A DNA stretch of 5,980 nt from Nitrosomonadales bacterium (lineage in GTDB: Bacteria; Pseudomonadota; Gammaproteobacteria; Burkholderiales; Sulfuricellaceae), in contig PQAG01000194.1 in the NCBI GenBank assembly GCA_003104895.1, positions 1 to 5,980 of the forward strand, written 5' to 3'. Made by a program: the position numbers and the translations under genes. Below, in pieces: positions 1 through 5,514 of the stretch. The notes under the pieces are model-generated. The model saw only the letters and a list, made by a program, of their open reading frames with translations. It made no database searches and was not told where the DNA came from. Positions within the stretch are counted from its first letter, which is position 1. Each line of letters begins with the position of its first letter.

Positions 1-479
1 CCGCTCCGATACAGTTTCCCTAACTGGAGCATGGCTGCGGTGTTTCCGTTGCCGGCTGCCAACTGCAACCAGCGGACAGCCTGGACAGAATTTTCCTTTT
101 CGCGAACCGCAACATGCAAGAGGGCCTCGCCGACCCTGAGTTGAGCACTGGCATCTCCCCCTTGAGCTGCTTTCAGATCGCCAGGATCAATCACCGTGGA
201 TGCTGCTGGCGGATGTTGCGCCGGAGGAGGAGCGCCGCGAAAAATCAGTGCGCCAACGCTAGCAGTAAGAGCGATTGCGAGAATTACGGCGAGCGCGGAA
301 ACAGCCATGACTTTGTCGAAGCGGGTGCTTTTGTGCGAAATGAAGCGGTGCGAACAATCCAGACAGCGGTACGGCCGGCTGCCTGGATGGCTGCGTTTTT
401 CCACTCGGGAGAGCCATTTCGATTCCCGGCAACGGGAGCGTTTGCAATTGGGACAAGTTACCTCGGTGCGGGTAAACAA
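1..479 (-). CDS. Zinc-ribbon / transmembrane / Sel1-repeat protein, 3' end beyond window
   Basis: Partial gene: 159 complete codons are visible and the frame is still open at the left edge. The start is TTG at 479, because an in-frame TGA lies at 492-494 and no ATG or GTG occurs before the zinc ribbon. A strong GAGGT sits nine bases upstream. Domains visible in order: a zinc ribbon (Cys9-x2-Cys12 and Cys39-x2-Cys42, with an extra Cys17); a basic stretch; one hydrophobic helix at about residues 58-80; a Pro/Ala-rich linker at 83-95; then Sel1-like helical repeats from about 103. The second repeat contains WLQLAAGNGN followed by MLQLGKLYRSG. Sel1 repeats are usually protein-interaction scaffolds, so I infer a membrane-anchored protein with a cytoplasmic zinc ribbon and repeats on the other side. 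Its partner and substrate are unknown. It lies 122 bases beyond the DUF2069 gene on the same strand and may have its own promoter. Confidence 0.8.
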   Translation of the reverse strand, partial: MFTRTEVTCPNCKRSRCRESKWLSRVEKRSHPGSRPYRCLDCSHRFISHKSTRFDKVMAVSALAVILAIALTASVGALIFRGAPPPAQHPPAASTVIDPGDLKAAQGGDASAQLRVGEALLHVAVREKENSVQAVRWLQLAAGNGNTAAMLQLGKLYRS

Positions 480-488
480 GATTTGGTT

Positions 489-493
489 ACCTC
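489..493 (-). promoter_or_regulatory. Shine-Dalgarno GAGGT that decides the TTG start
   Basis: On the minus strand GAGGT lies nine bases before the TTG at 479. An in-frame TGA overlaps its left side (492-494), so the coding frame cannot start further upstream. This supports TTG initiation for the zinc-ribbon/Sel1 gene. Confidence 0.7.
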
Positions 494-580
494 AAGACAT
501 CAGTCCGGACAGCGTCCAGTTTAACATTTATTTTTCCAATCTCTCAGGGGGAAAGCTGCGGGAAACAGAGCTAAAGGTCG

Positions 581-601
581 AAGGCATGCAGGGCCTTTTT
601 T
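581..601 (+). terminator. Small hairpin followed by a T tract (possible terminator)
   Basis: AAGGC at 581-585 can pair with GCCTT at 593-597 around a seven-base loop, followed by TTTT at 598-601. This is a weak intrinsic-terminator shape on the plus strand. No plus-strand gene precedes it. Read from the minus strand, it lies directly after the DUF2069 stop, but has its A run in front and no good T run behind. It may help end minus-strand transcription or block antisense reading into the gene. The five-pair stem is short and could be chance. Confidence 0.25.
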
Positions 602-958
602 CTATTCCAGCCTTGGTTTTTTATGCGCCTTGAACAATCGGGCATAGAAAATTGCGCTGAGGAAAAAGGCGACGCTCAGCCCCGCTTCAAGCGTGCCCAG
701 CGTGGCGCTCAGCCCGTGGTCCGACCAGGCGCGCACCACCCCTTCGGTGAAATACAGCAGGATCAGCATCGAGGCCCACTGGTAGGTGTAAACCCTGCCG
801 CGCAGGATGCCGAACAGGGGCAGCAGGAGCGGCACGGCCTTTGTCACCAGCAGGGTTCCGCCGGGCCGCACCGGCGCGAGCCAGCCTTCCCAGGCGAGGC
901 ACAGCATGATCAGCGCAATCAGGCTGGTGATGGCGATGTAGTGAAGCGCGGTTTTCAT
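602..958 (-). CDS. DUF2069 family membrane protein
   Basis: A complete 118-residue hydrophobic protein of the DUF2069 family, whose function is unknown. The family signature is clear: a Leu/Pro-rich helix, then GILRGRVYTYQWASMLILLY at residues 50-69 and FTEGVVRAW at 70-78. I see about four membrane segments: residues 8-27, 36-52, 60-78 and 88-106, the last ending in a basic tail (KAHKKPR). It therefore most likely sits in the inner membrane with its C terminus inside. It starts 34 bases after the wrbA stop on the same strand, with no visible terminator between, so the two are probably co-transcribed. The Shine-Dalgarno region is weak (CTCCGG before the ATG), which would fit dependence on upstream translation. 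From memory, this pairing with wrbA is common in betaproteobacteria. No enzymatic residues can be assigned. Confidence 0.88.
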   Translation of the reverse strand: MKTALHYIAITSLIALIMLCLAWEGWLAPVRPGGTLLVTKAVPLLLPLFGILRGRVYTYQWASMLILLYFTEGVVRAWSDHGLSATLGTLEAGLSVAFFLSAIFYARLFKAHKKPRLE

Positions 959-992
959 GTGCCGGAGATTCAGTTCGGACCCTTGTGCAGTA

Positions 993-1592
993 TTATTGCG
1001 CGCGCGCCAGCTTCAGCGCCGTTTCCGCCAGCCGTTTGCCGAGGGCGATGCACAACTTGCGTTCTTCCTCGGTGAAGGGTTTGCTGCCGTCCGCGCCGGC
1101 GACGTGGCTTGCGCCATAGGGTGTGCCGCCGGAAGTGGTGGCGGTCAGTTCGGGGTTGGAATAGGGCAGGCCGGTGATCAGCATGCCATGGTGCAGCAGC
1201 GGCACCATCATCGAGAACAGGGTGCTTTCCTGGCCCCCGTGCATGCTGGCGGTGGAGGTGAACAGCGCCGCGGGCTTGCCGGTCAGGGCGCCCTTCAGCC
1301 ACAGCGGCGTGGTGCTGTCCCAGAAATATTTCATCGGCGCCGCCATGTTGCCGAAGCGGGTGGGGCTGCCCAGCGCCAGCCCGGTGCATTCCTCGAGATC
1401 TTTCAGTTCGACATAGGGCGCGCCGGAATCGGGGATGTCGCCCTCCACCGCCTCGCATACCGTGGACACCCGCGGCACGGTGCGGATGCGCGCCGTGGCG
1501 CCGGGCACCTGTTCCACTCCGCGTGCGATCAGCTGCGCCATTTCCTTCACCGCGCCGTGCAGGCTGTAATACAGCACCAGAATTTCGTTCAT
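993..1592 (-). CDS. wrbA: NAD(P)H:quinone oxidoreductase WrbA (flavodoxin-like)
   Basis: A complete 199-residue protein that matches the WrbA family over its whole length. WrbA binds FMN and transfers two electrons from NAD(P)H to quinones in the cytoplasm, which limits semiquinone and radical formation. Visible features: the N-terminal beta strand and phosphate loop (ILVLYYS at 4-10, then LHGAVKEMA); the conserved FMN-site segment GSPTRFGNM at 75-83; the STASMHGGQE segment at 113-122; HHGM at 134-137; and the GGTPYGA and GADGS motifs at 155-161 and 166-170. The loop reads SLHG where E. coli WrbA has SMYG, so the Tyr is replaced by His. The ATG at 1592 has a modest GAGAA-type site a few bases upstream. 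It leads a two-gene unit with the DUF2069 gene and is divergent from the YihY gene, with only 61 bases between the starts. Confidence 0.95.
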   Translation of the reverse strand: MNEILVLYYSLHGAVKEMAQLIARGVEQVPGATARIRTVPRVSTVCEAVEGDIPDSGAPYVELKDLEECTGLALGSPTRFGNMAAPMKYFWDSTTPLWLKGALTGKPAALFTSTASMHGGQESTLFSMMVPLLHHGMLITGLPYSNPELTATTSGGTPYGASHVAGADGSKPFTEEERKLCIALGKRLAETALKLARAQ

Positions 1593-1598
1593 CGCTCA

Positions 1599-1627
1599 TT
1601 CTCAAGAAGGTTGAATTTGCCTATTAT
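1599..1627 (+). promoter_or_regulatory. Candidate promoter TTCTCA-17-TATTAT for the YihY gene
   Basis: On the plus strand TTCTCA (1599-1604) and TATTAT (1622-1627) are 17 bases apart. The -35 matches four of six consensus positions and the -10 matches five of six. The start of transcription would fall near 1634, giving a leader of about 20 bases before the ATG at 1654. The -10 overlaps the minus-strand TATAAT of wrbA by five bases, so both promoters could hardly be occupied at once. Confidence 0.4.
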
Positions 1628-1628
1628 A
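1623..1628 (-). promoter_or_regulatory. Perfect -10 hexamer TATAAT for wrbA
   Basis: The minus strand reads TATAAT here, about 30 bases upstream of the wrbA ATG, which would give a short leader of roughly 20 bases. At the 17-base spacing the -35 hexamer is poor (GAAATA), so an activator or a non-canonical contact may be needed. No operator for a known regulator is recognised. Confidence 0.5.
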
Positions 1629-1653
1629 GCCTGACCTGTTTAGGGTATTTCCC

Positions 1654-2871
1654 ATGTCCCGCCTCATTCGCGAATTTCTCGGTTTCATGCGCTTTCTGGC
1701 TCAGCGCTTCGATGATGACCGTTGCATCCAGATCGCCTCCAGCCTGACTTACACCACGCTGCTCTCGCTGGTGCCGCTGATCGTCATTGCGTTGACGGTT
1801 ATTTCGGCTTTTCCGGTGTTTTCCGGGCTGATGGTGCAGCTCAAGGTTTTCCTGCTCACCAGCATGGTGCCGGAAGTCGCGGGCAAGATCATTACCGTTT
1901 ACATGCAGCAGTTTTCCGAGAAGGCGGCGCGGCTGACTGCGGCGGGTATCGCGGCCTTGGCGGTGACGGCACTGATGTTGATGCAGACCATCGAGCATGC
2001 GTTCAACCTGATCTGGCGCGTGACCACCCCGCGCCCCCTGCTGCAGCGCGTGCTGACCTACTGGGCGGCATTGACGCTGGGGCCCCTGCTGACTGGCGCC
2101 AGCCTTTCGCTGACCTCCTACCTGGTGAGTTATTCGCTTGGCTATGTGGCGTTTATTCCGTCACTCGGCGTTGTGGTTCTGAAAATCGTGCCGCTGGTTA
2201 TTACCACGCTGGCATTTTCCCTGCTTTATCTCGCCGTGCCCAATCGCCATGTGCCGTGGCGCCATGCCCTGACGGGTGGACTGGTGGCTGGGCTGGGGCT
2301 GGAGTTGATGAGCAGGGGTTTCACCGCCTATATCCTGCATTTTTCAGGCTACACCCTGGTGTATGGCGCCTTTGCCAGCCTGCCGGTTTTCTTGCTGTGG
2401 ATTTACCTGTCCTGGCTGGTGGTGGTGAGCGGCGCAGTGGTAGCGGCTTCGCTGTCCTACTGGCGCGGCGGCATGTGGCGCATCGAGCGCACGCCCGGGC
2501 GGCGCTATCTCGATGCCCTGTGCGTGCTGCAGGCGCTATGCCGTGCCCAGCATCGCGGCGAGGCCTTGACCCTGGCAGCCTTGCAGCGTGAAACCCATGT
2601 GGCACTGGAGGAACTGGAAAATATCCTGCGTCAGCTGCGCGATGCCCGCTGGGTGGCGCGCACGGCAGGGCAGGGCTGGCTGCTCTCGGCCCACCCGGGC
2701 GATATTGCCATGCTGGCGGTGTTTCGCCGCTTTGTGTTCAACCCGGATGAAGCATTGCCCCCCGGCAGCGATGCCAGTCTTGCAGCGTTGAGCGGGCGCA
2801 CGGCCTCCAGCCTGGAACAGGCTCTGGCGGGCTCGCTGGAGGATTTGTGCGCTAGACCTGGACCGGTGTGA
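1654..2871 (+). CDS. YihY/BrkB family inner-membrane protein with long C-terminal extension
   Basis: A complete 405-residue protein of the YihY/BrkB family. Members were once called RNase BN (rbn), but the E. coli RNase BN activity was later assigned to another gene. The true role is unsettled, with transport suggested. The family hallmark ASSLTYTTLLSLVPL is at 28-42. Predicted membrane segments are at about 34-56, 95-116, 135-160, 173-195, 206-225 and 240-268, the last with LLWIYLSWLVVVSGA at 247-261. Residues from about 275 to 405 form a soluble tail that the shorter E. coli YihY (about 290 residues) lacks. Its middle (about 285-345, LENILRQLRDARWVART and nearby) looks like a winged-helix fold. 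The ATG has AGGG eight bases upstream. The gene is divergent from wrbA, and its last 20 bases overlap the end of the convergent PilZ gene. Confidence 0.9.
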   Translation: MSRLIREFLGFMRFLAQRFDDDRCIQIASSLTYTTLLSLVPLIVIALTVISAFPVFSGLMVQLKVFLLTSMVPEVAGKIITVYMQQFSEKAARLTAAGIAALAVTALMLMQTIEHAFNLIWRVTTPRPLLQRVLTYWAALTLGPLLTGASLSLTSYLVSYSLGYVAFIPSLGVVVLKIVPLVITTLAFSLLYLAVPNRHVPWRHALTGGLVAGLGLELMSRGFTAYILHFSGYTLVYGAFASLPVFLLWIYLSWLVVVSGAVVAASLSYWRGGMWRIERTPGRRYLDALCVLQALCRAQHRGEALTLAALQRETHVALEELENILRQLRDARWVARTAGQGWLLSAHPGDIAMLAVFRRFVFNPDEALPPGSDASLAALSGRTASSLEQALAGSLEDLCARPGPV

Positions 2872-4462
2872 ATTCGAACAAATCGAAGGTGGCAGTCTGT
2901 TCCAGCAGCCGGGTGGCGCGCACGTTTTTCGGCGTGCCATGCTGGTCCAGAAGGAATTCGCGCTGGGGCAGAAAACTGCCGCGCAGGCACACCAGGGTCG
3001 CGGGTTGCTTCAGGGCAGGGATCTCGGGCAGCAGCAGCGCGGGCTGAAAAGGGGCGCCGGCATGGGTGATCAAGGGGCGCAGCATGACCGGGGCGGCGGC
3101 GGGCGCGAGCATCTGGGCGCCGAGTTGCAGGTGGTGGGGGTTCTCGCTGCTGACCCAGCGCACCACGCCGATATTCCAGGCTTCATTGTTCTCGGGTCTG
3201 AGCCCGATGATTTCTCCCACCCGTACCTGGACATCAATTTTGGGATCCTTGGAGAGCGCCAGTCCGCCCGCGCTTTCGTTGATGATTAGCCAGTTCCTGG
3301 ATACGTAAGTCTGGTGGCTGGTTTTGTCCAGCGGTGAGTCTGCCAGTTCCAGGGTGATTTCCGTGGTTTCGTGTCCGGGTGCTTTGTCCTTGCGGCCAAT
3401 CACCCCGCCGACGAGGTCTCCGCTTAGGAAGTGGTGGATGGAGCGGATGCCGGCGCAGATTTCCATTTTGGCATCGTGCTGGACGCGGTTGAACAAGCGC
3501 TTGGGTGCGATGCCCCAGTGTTTGAGCATGCGCTTCAGCAGGTTGGGATAGCCGAAGTCCTTCGCAGTGAAAGGCAACAGCAGCGCCTTCGGGTCAACGC
3601 CCGTTTCCAGCCGGCTGATCTGCTGGTGCAGCAGCCGCGCCAGTTCGATGGTGTTGAGCAGGATGTCGGTGCGCGCATCGGTGACGGTGGTGTCATGCGC
3701 CAGTGCGCGCGGGGGTTTGTCGCTGTCGAGGCGTACCAGGAAATAGCCGGAGGGGTTGCTGGTCTGCGCCAGCGGCTGCAGATGGGCATGGCCGCCAAAC
3801 TGGGCGAGATACTTCAGTACCTTGTTGACTTCGCCCTGCATCAGCCGGTAGGGATCGAGCAGAGCAAGCAGCAAAGCCTGCTTGTAGGCCAGGTTGACGC
3901 TGCTCAGGTGTTCATGGTCTGAAATCGCCTCGTCCTGTATGCCCTGTTCCACGGCGTAGGTGAACAGGATGTGCATTTCTGCCCAGACGCCGGCGGGCGT
4001 CGGCGCATAGGTCTGGTAGCATACCACCAGCATCCTGCCCAGACTGCCGATGGCGCGTTCCACGATCAGCGGCAGCTGCTTGTTGCTGCCGAAGCTCAGT
4101 TTCCGTGCGGCGTGGTCGAGCAGAATGATTTTGTAGCCGTAGGCCAGTTCGGTTTGCAGCTGGCGCGCCTGGCTGGCGATGAGTCTGGATTTTTCCGGCA
4201 GCGGCAGGGGCTGGCCGGAGAATTGCGCCTCCAGCGCCGGCATCAGGTTGGAGATGGTGGTACGGTAGAGTTCGAGCAGCTTGAGCCTGGTGTCTTCTGC
4301 AACCTTGCTGCGGTTCAGGGCGTACAGTGCATCCAGGATGGAACGTGAGGCGTCATTCAGGTTGCTCAGGGGGAGCGCGGCAAGCCATTCCGCGACTTGC
4401 CTGGGGCGGGTTTCTACGGTTAAATTCTGTTCCGGCCCGGGTACGGAAAGTTTGATGGTCAT
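2852..4462 (-). CDS. PilZ-domain protein, probable c-di-GMP effector
   Basis: A complete 536-residue soluble protein without signal peptide or membrane segment. A PilZ domain, which binds cyclic di-GMP, is visible at about residues 318-452. It has RLFNR (the RxxxR motif) at 322-326, NESAGG (the D/NxSxxG motif) at 395-400, and a closing strand NIGVVRWVSS at 430-439. The gap of about 70 residues between the motifs is longer than the usual 20-30. It contains IRSIHHFLSGDLVGGVIGRK and a polar segment. The first 310 residues are mostly helical and unlike any enzyme I recognise. The last 85 form a short beta-rich tail. I infer a cytoplasmic c-di-GMP receptor acting on motility, pili or surface attachment. 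A relationship to the Pseudomonas receptor FimW is possible but unproven. The ATG at 4462 is preceded by AGGAG eleven bases away, with a promoter candidate further upstream. Confidence 0.82.
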   Translation of the reverse strand: MTIKLSVPGPEQNLTVETRPRQVAEWLAALPLSNLNDASRSILDALYALNRSKVAEDTRLKLLELYRTTISNLMPALEAQFSGQPLPLPEKSRLIASQARQLQTELAYGYKIILLDHAARKLSFGSNKQLPLIVERAIGSLGRMLVVCYQTYAPTPAGVWAEMHILFTYAVEQGIQDEAISDHEHLSSVNLAYKQALLLALLDPYRLMQGEVNKVLKYLAQFGGHAHLQPLAQTSNPSGYFLVRLDSDKPPRALAHDTTVTDARTDILLNTIELARLLHQQISRLETGVDPKALLLPFTAKDFGYPNLLKRMLKHWGIAPKRLFNRVQHDAKMEICAGIRSIHHFLSGDLVGGVIGRKDKAPGHETTEITLELADSPLDKTSHQTYVSRNWLIINESAGGLALSKDPKIDVQVRVGEIIGLRPENNEAWNIGVVRWVSSENPHHLQLGAQMLAPAAAPVMLRPLITHAGAPFQPALLLPEIPALKQPATLVCLRGSFLPQREFLLDQHGTPKNVRATRLLEQTATFDLFEFTPVQV

Positions 4463-4489
4463 GGATTGCGCGTCTCCTATCCTGCCTGA

Positions 4490-4518
4490 ATTATGTTTTT
4501 CCTTGATTCTAGAAACAA
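4490..4518 (-). promoter_or_regulatory. Candidate promoter TTGTTT-17-CATAAT for the PilZ gene
   Basis: On the minus strand TTGTTT (4518-4513) and CATAAT (4495-4490) are separated by 17 bases. The -10 matches five of six consensus positions and the TTG of the -35 is kept. Transcription would begin about 20 bases before the PilZ gene start, ahead of the AGGAG. It lies in the 89-base divergent gap shared with the plus-strand run. I find no equally good plus-strand promoter there. Confidence 0.45.
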
Positions 4519-4543
4519 TTGCCCGGTTTGTAAAACATTAAGC

Positions 4544-4554
4544 GAGGTAGAATG
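4544..4554 (+). promoter_or_regulatory. Strong RBS and ATG out of frame with the downstream membrane gene
   Basis: GAGG at 4544-4547 followed by ATG at 4552-4554 is the best translation start in this gap. The frame it opens begins MPELARSWVKWLFF, a typical basic lead-in to a membrane helix. It then runs into a Cys/Trp/Arg-rich translation that looks like the wrong frame. The hydrophobic body of the downstream gene lies one frame away, joined at the T run 4588-4594. Confidence 0.55.
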
Positions 4555-4580
4555 CCCGAACTGGCGCGTTCCTGGGTGAA

Positions 4581-4961
4581 GTGGCTGTTTTTTTGCTATT
4601 CGTTCTGGCGCTGCTGTTCGTCTGGCATCACTGGAGCGTGTCGCGTGGCCTGCTGGCGCCGGCTGCGGTGCAGGCCAGTTATGGCGCGGGTTTTGCTCTG
4701 TGCGGGGTATTCCTGCTGGGCTTGCTGGCACGCCTGGGGGTGACCTCGTTCCCGGCCGTATGGCGCACGCTGACGGTTTTGCTGGGCGCAGGCCTGGCGG
4801 CGCTGGAAATTGCCCTGCACAACTATCCTGGCACGCCCTTTTTTGCCCTGTGGTCAGCGGCGGTGATAGGGGTGTCAGTGGTTTCCATGATGGCACGGTA
4901 TTTGCCTTCTTTTATTTTGAGCCTCTGCTTAGGTAAACAACAACATGATGAATCTGATTGA
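4581..4961 (+). CDS. Small four-helix membrane protein of unknown function; start uncertain, possible frameshift
   Basis: A 126-residue hydrophobic protein of no family I recognise. Counted from the GTG at 4581, likely membrane helices are residues 2-18, 29-52, 61-79 and 87-117. The tail GKQQHDESD is polar. The GTG lacks a credible ribosome-binding site and puts the first residue almost inside the first helix. In contrast, the ATG at 4552 has a strong GAGG and encodes a natural N terminus (MPELARSWVKWLFF), but in another frame. One extra T in the 4588-4594 run would join them into a protein of about 136 residues. So this is either a frameshifted gene, a base-calling error, a slippage site, or a GTG-started gene. 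The frame is closed upstream by TAG at 4548-4550. Its 3' end overlaps the YqhA-type gene by 17 bases, implying translational coupling. Confidence 0.6.
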   Translation: MAVFLLFVLALLFVWHHWSVSRGLLAPAAVQASYGAGFALCGVFLLGLLARLGVTSFPAVWRTLTVLLGAGLAALEIALHNYPGTPFFALWSAAVIGVSVVSMMARYLPSFILSLCLGKQQHDESD

Positions 4962-5514
4962 AAAAATTTTTGAAGGCGGCCTGTGGCGCAGCCGGTACGT
5001 GGTCCTGTTTGCCGTGGTGGCGAGCATGGCGGCGGGCTTTGCCATCTTTTACATGGCTACCGTGGATGTGTATTACCTGATTGCGCATATTTTCCACTAT
5101 GCCGACCCCGCACTGCCGTCCGAGACACGCAAGGTTCTGCACGATGAAACCATCACCCACATCGTCGAGGTGGTGGATGGCTACCTGCTGGCCACGGTGA
5201 TGCTGATTTTCTCGCTTGGTTTGTATGAGCTGTTCATCAGCGACATCGACGAGGCGCACGGCAGCAAGACATCGAGCAAGATCCTGGTGATCGAGAGCCT
5301 GGACGACCTCAAGGCCCGCCTGGCGAAGGTGATCCTGATGATCCTGATCGTGACACTGTTCGAGAGCGCGCTCAAGATGGAGATGAAAACCACGCTTGAC
5401 CTGCTCTACCTGGGCGGCAGCCTGGCCCTGATCGGCTTGTCGCTGTATCTCACCCACGCCGCAGATGCGCATGGCGGTGAGAAACATGAGGGCGGGGAAG
5501 CGCATGAGAAATAA
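4945..5514 (+). CDS. YqhA/UPF0114 family inner-membrane protein
   Basis: A complete 189-residue protein of the UPF0114 (YqhA) family, membrane proteins of unknown function. Membrane helices are at about 18-40, 77-98, 126-143 and 151-169. Family-like features are the early FEGGLWRSRY (9-18), the VVDGYLLATVMLIFSLGLYE stretch (76-95), the loop SKILVIESLDDLKARLAKVI (111-130) and LFESALKM (138-145). The tail after 170 is rich in His, Gly and Glu (His at 171, 176, 181 and 187), which could bind metal, though this is only inferred. The ATG at 4945 has AGGT about ten bases upstream; an adjacent ATG at 4948 is the alternative. It overlaps the preceding gene by 17 bases and the TlpA-like gene by 11, so the three are most likely one transcript with coupled translation. 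Confidence 0.9.
   Translation: MMNLIEKIFEGGLWRSRYVVLFAVVASMAAGFAIFYMATVDVYYLIAHIFHYADPALPSETRKVLHDETITHIVEVVDGYLLATVMLIFSLGLYELFISDIDEAHGSKTSSKILVIESLDDLKARLAKVILMILIVTLFESALKMEMKTTLDLLYLGGSLALIGLSLYLTHAADAHGGEKHEGGEAHEK

Noticed and set aside
259..456. Minus-strand 65-codon open frame inside the left-end gene
   Set aside because: It is one frame off the zinc-ribbon frame and would destroy the CxxC pairs, the membrane helix and the Sel1 repeats.
114..633. Two plus-strand open frames over the left end
   Set aside because: They lie opposite the zinc-ribbon/Sel1 frame, have no ribosome-binding site and give compositionally odd proteins.
957..1634. Long plus-strand open frame of 225 codons opposite wrbA
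   Set aside because: Its translation is rich in Arg, Gly, Gln and His with no family features, and it lies antisense to a clear WrbA gene. It is a GC-driven shadow frame.
1722..2591. Plus-strand open frame of 289 codons inside the YihY gene
   Set aside because: Out of frame with the YihY protein, which shows continuous family motifs through the same bases.
1654..2871. Naming the YihY-type gene rbn (RNase BN)
   Set aside because: The old RNase BN name for this membrane family was a misassignment, and the protein shows no nuclease motif.
2873..2887. TTCGA/TCGAA hairpin near the convergent gene ends as a terminator
   Set aside because: The stem is only five pairs, there is no T tract on either strand, and it lies in coding sequence of the PilZ gene.
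4587..4596. Classical -1 ribosomal slippery heptamer at the T run
   Set aside because: The phase of G TTT TTT TGC does not fit a perfect X XXY YYZ site, since the P-site tRNA would re-pair with GTT. Polymerase slippage or a base-calling error remain more likely.
5465..5503. Upstream ATG starts for the TlpA-type gene (5465, 5486)
   Set aside because: They would place a long basic extension before the signal peptide. The ATG at 5504 has a better GGGGA site and gives a normal signal sequence.
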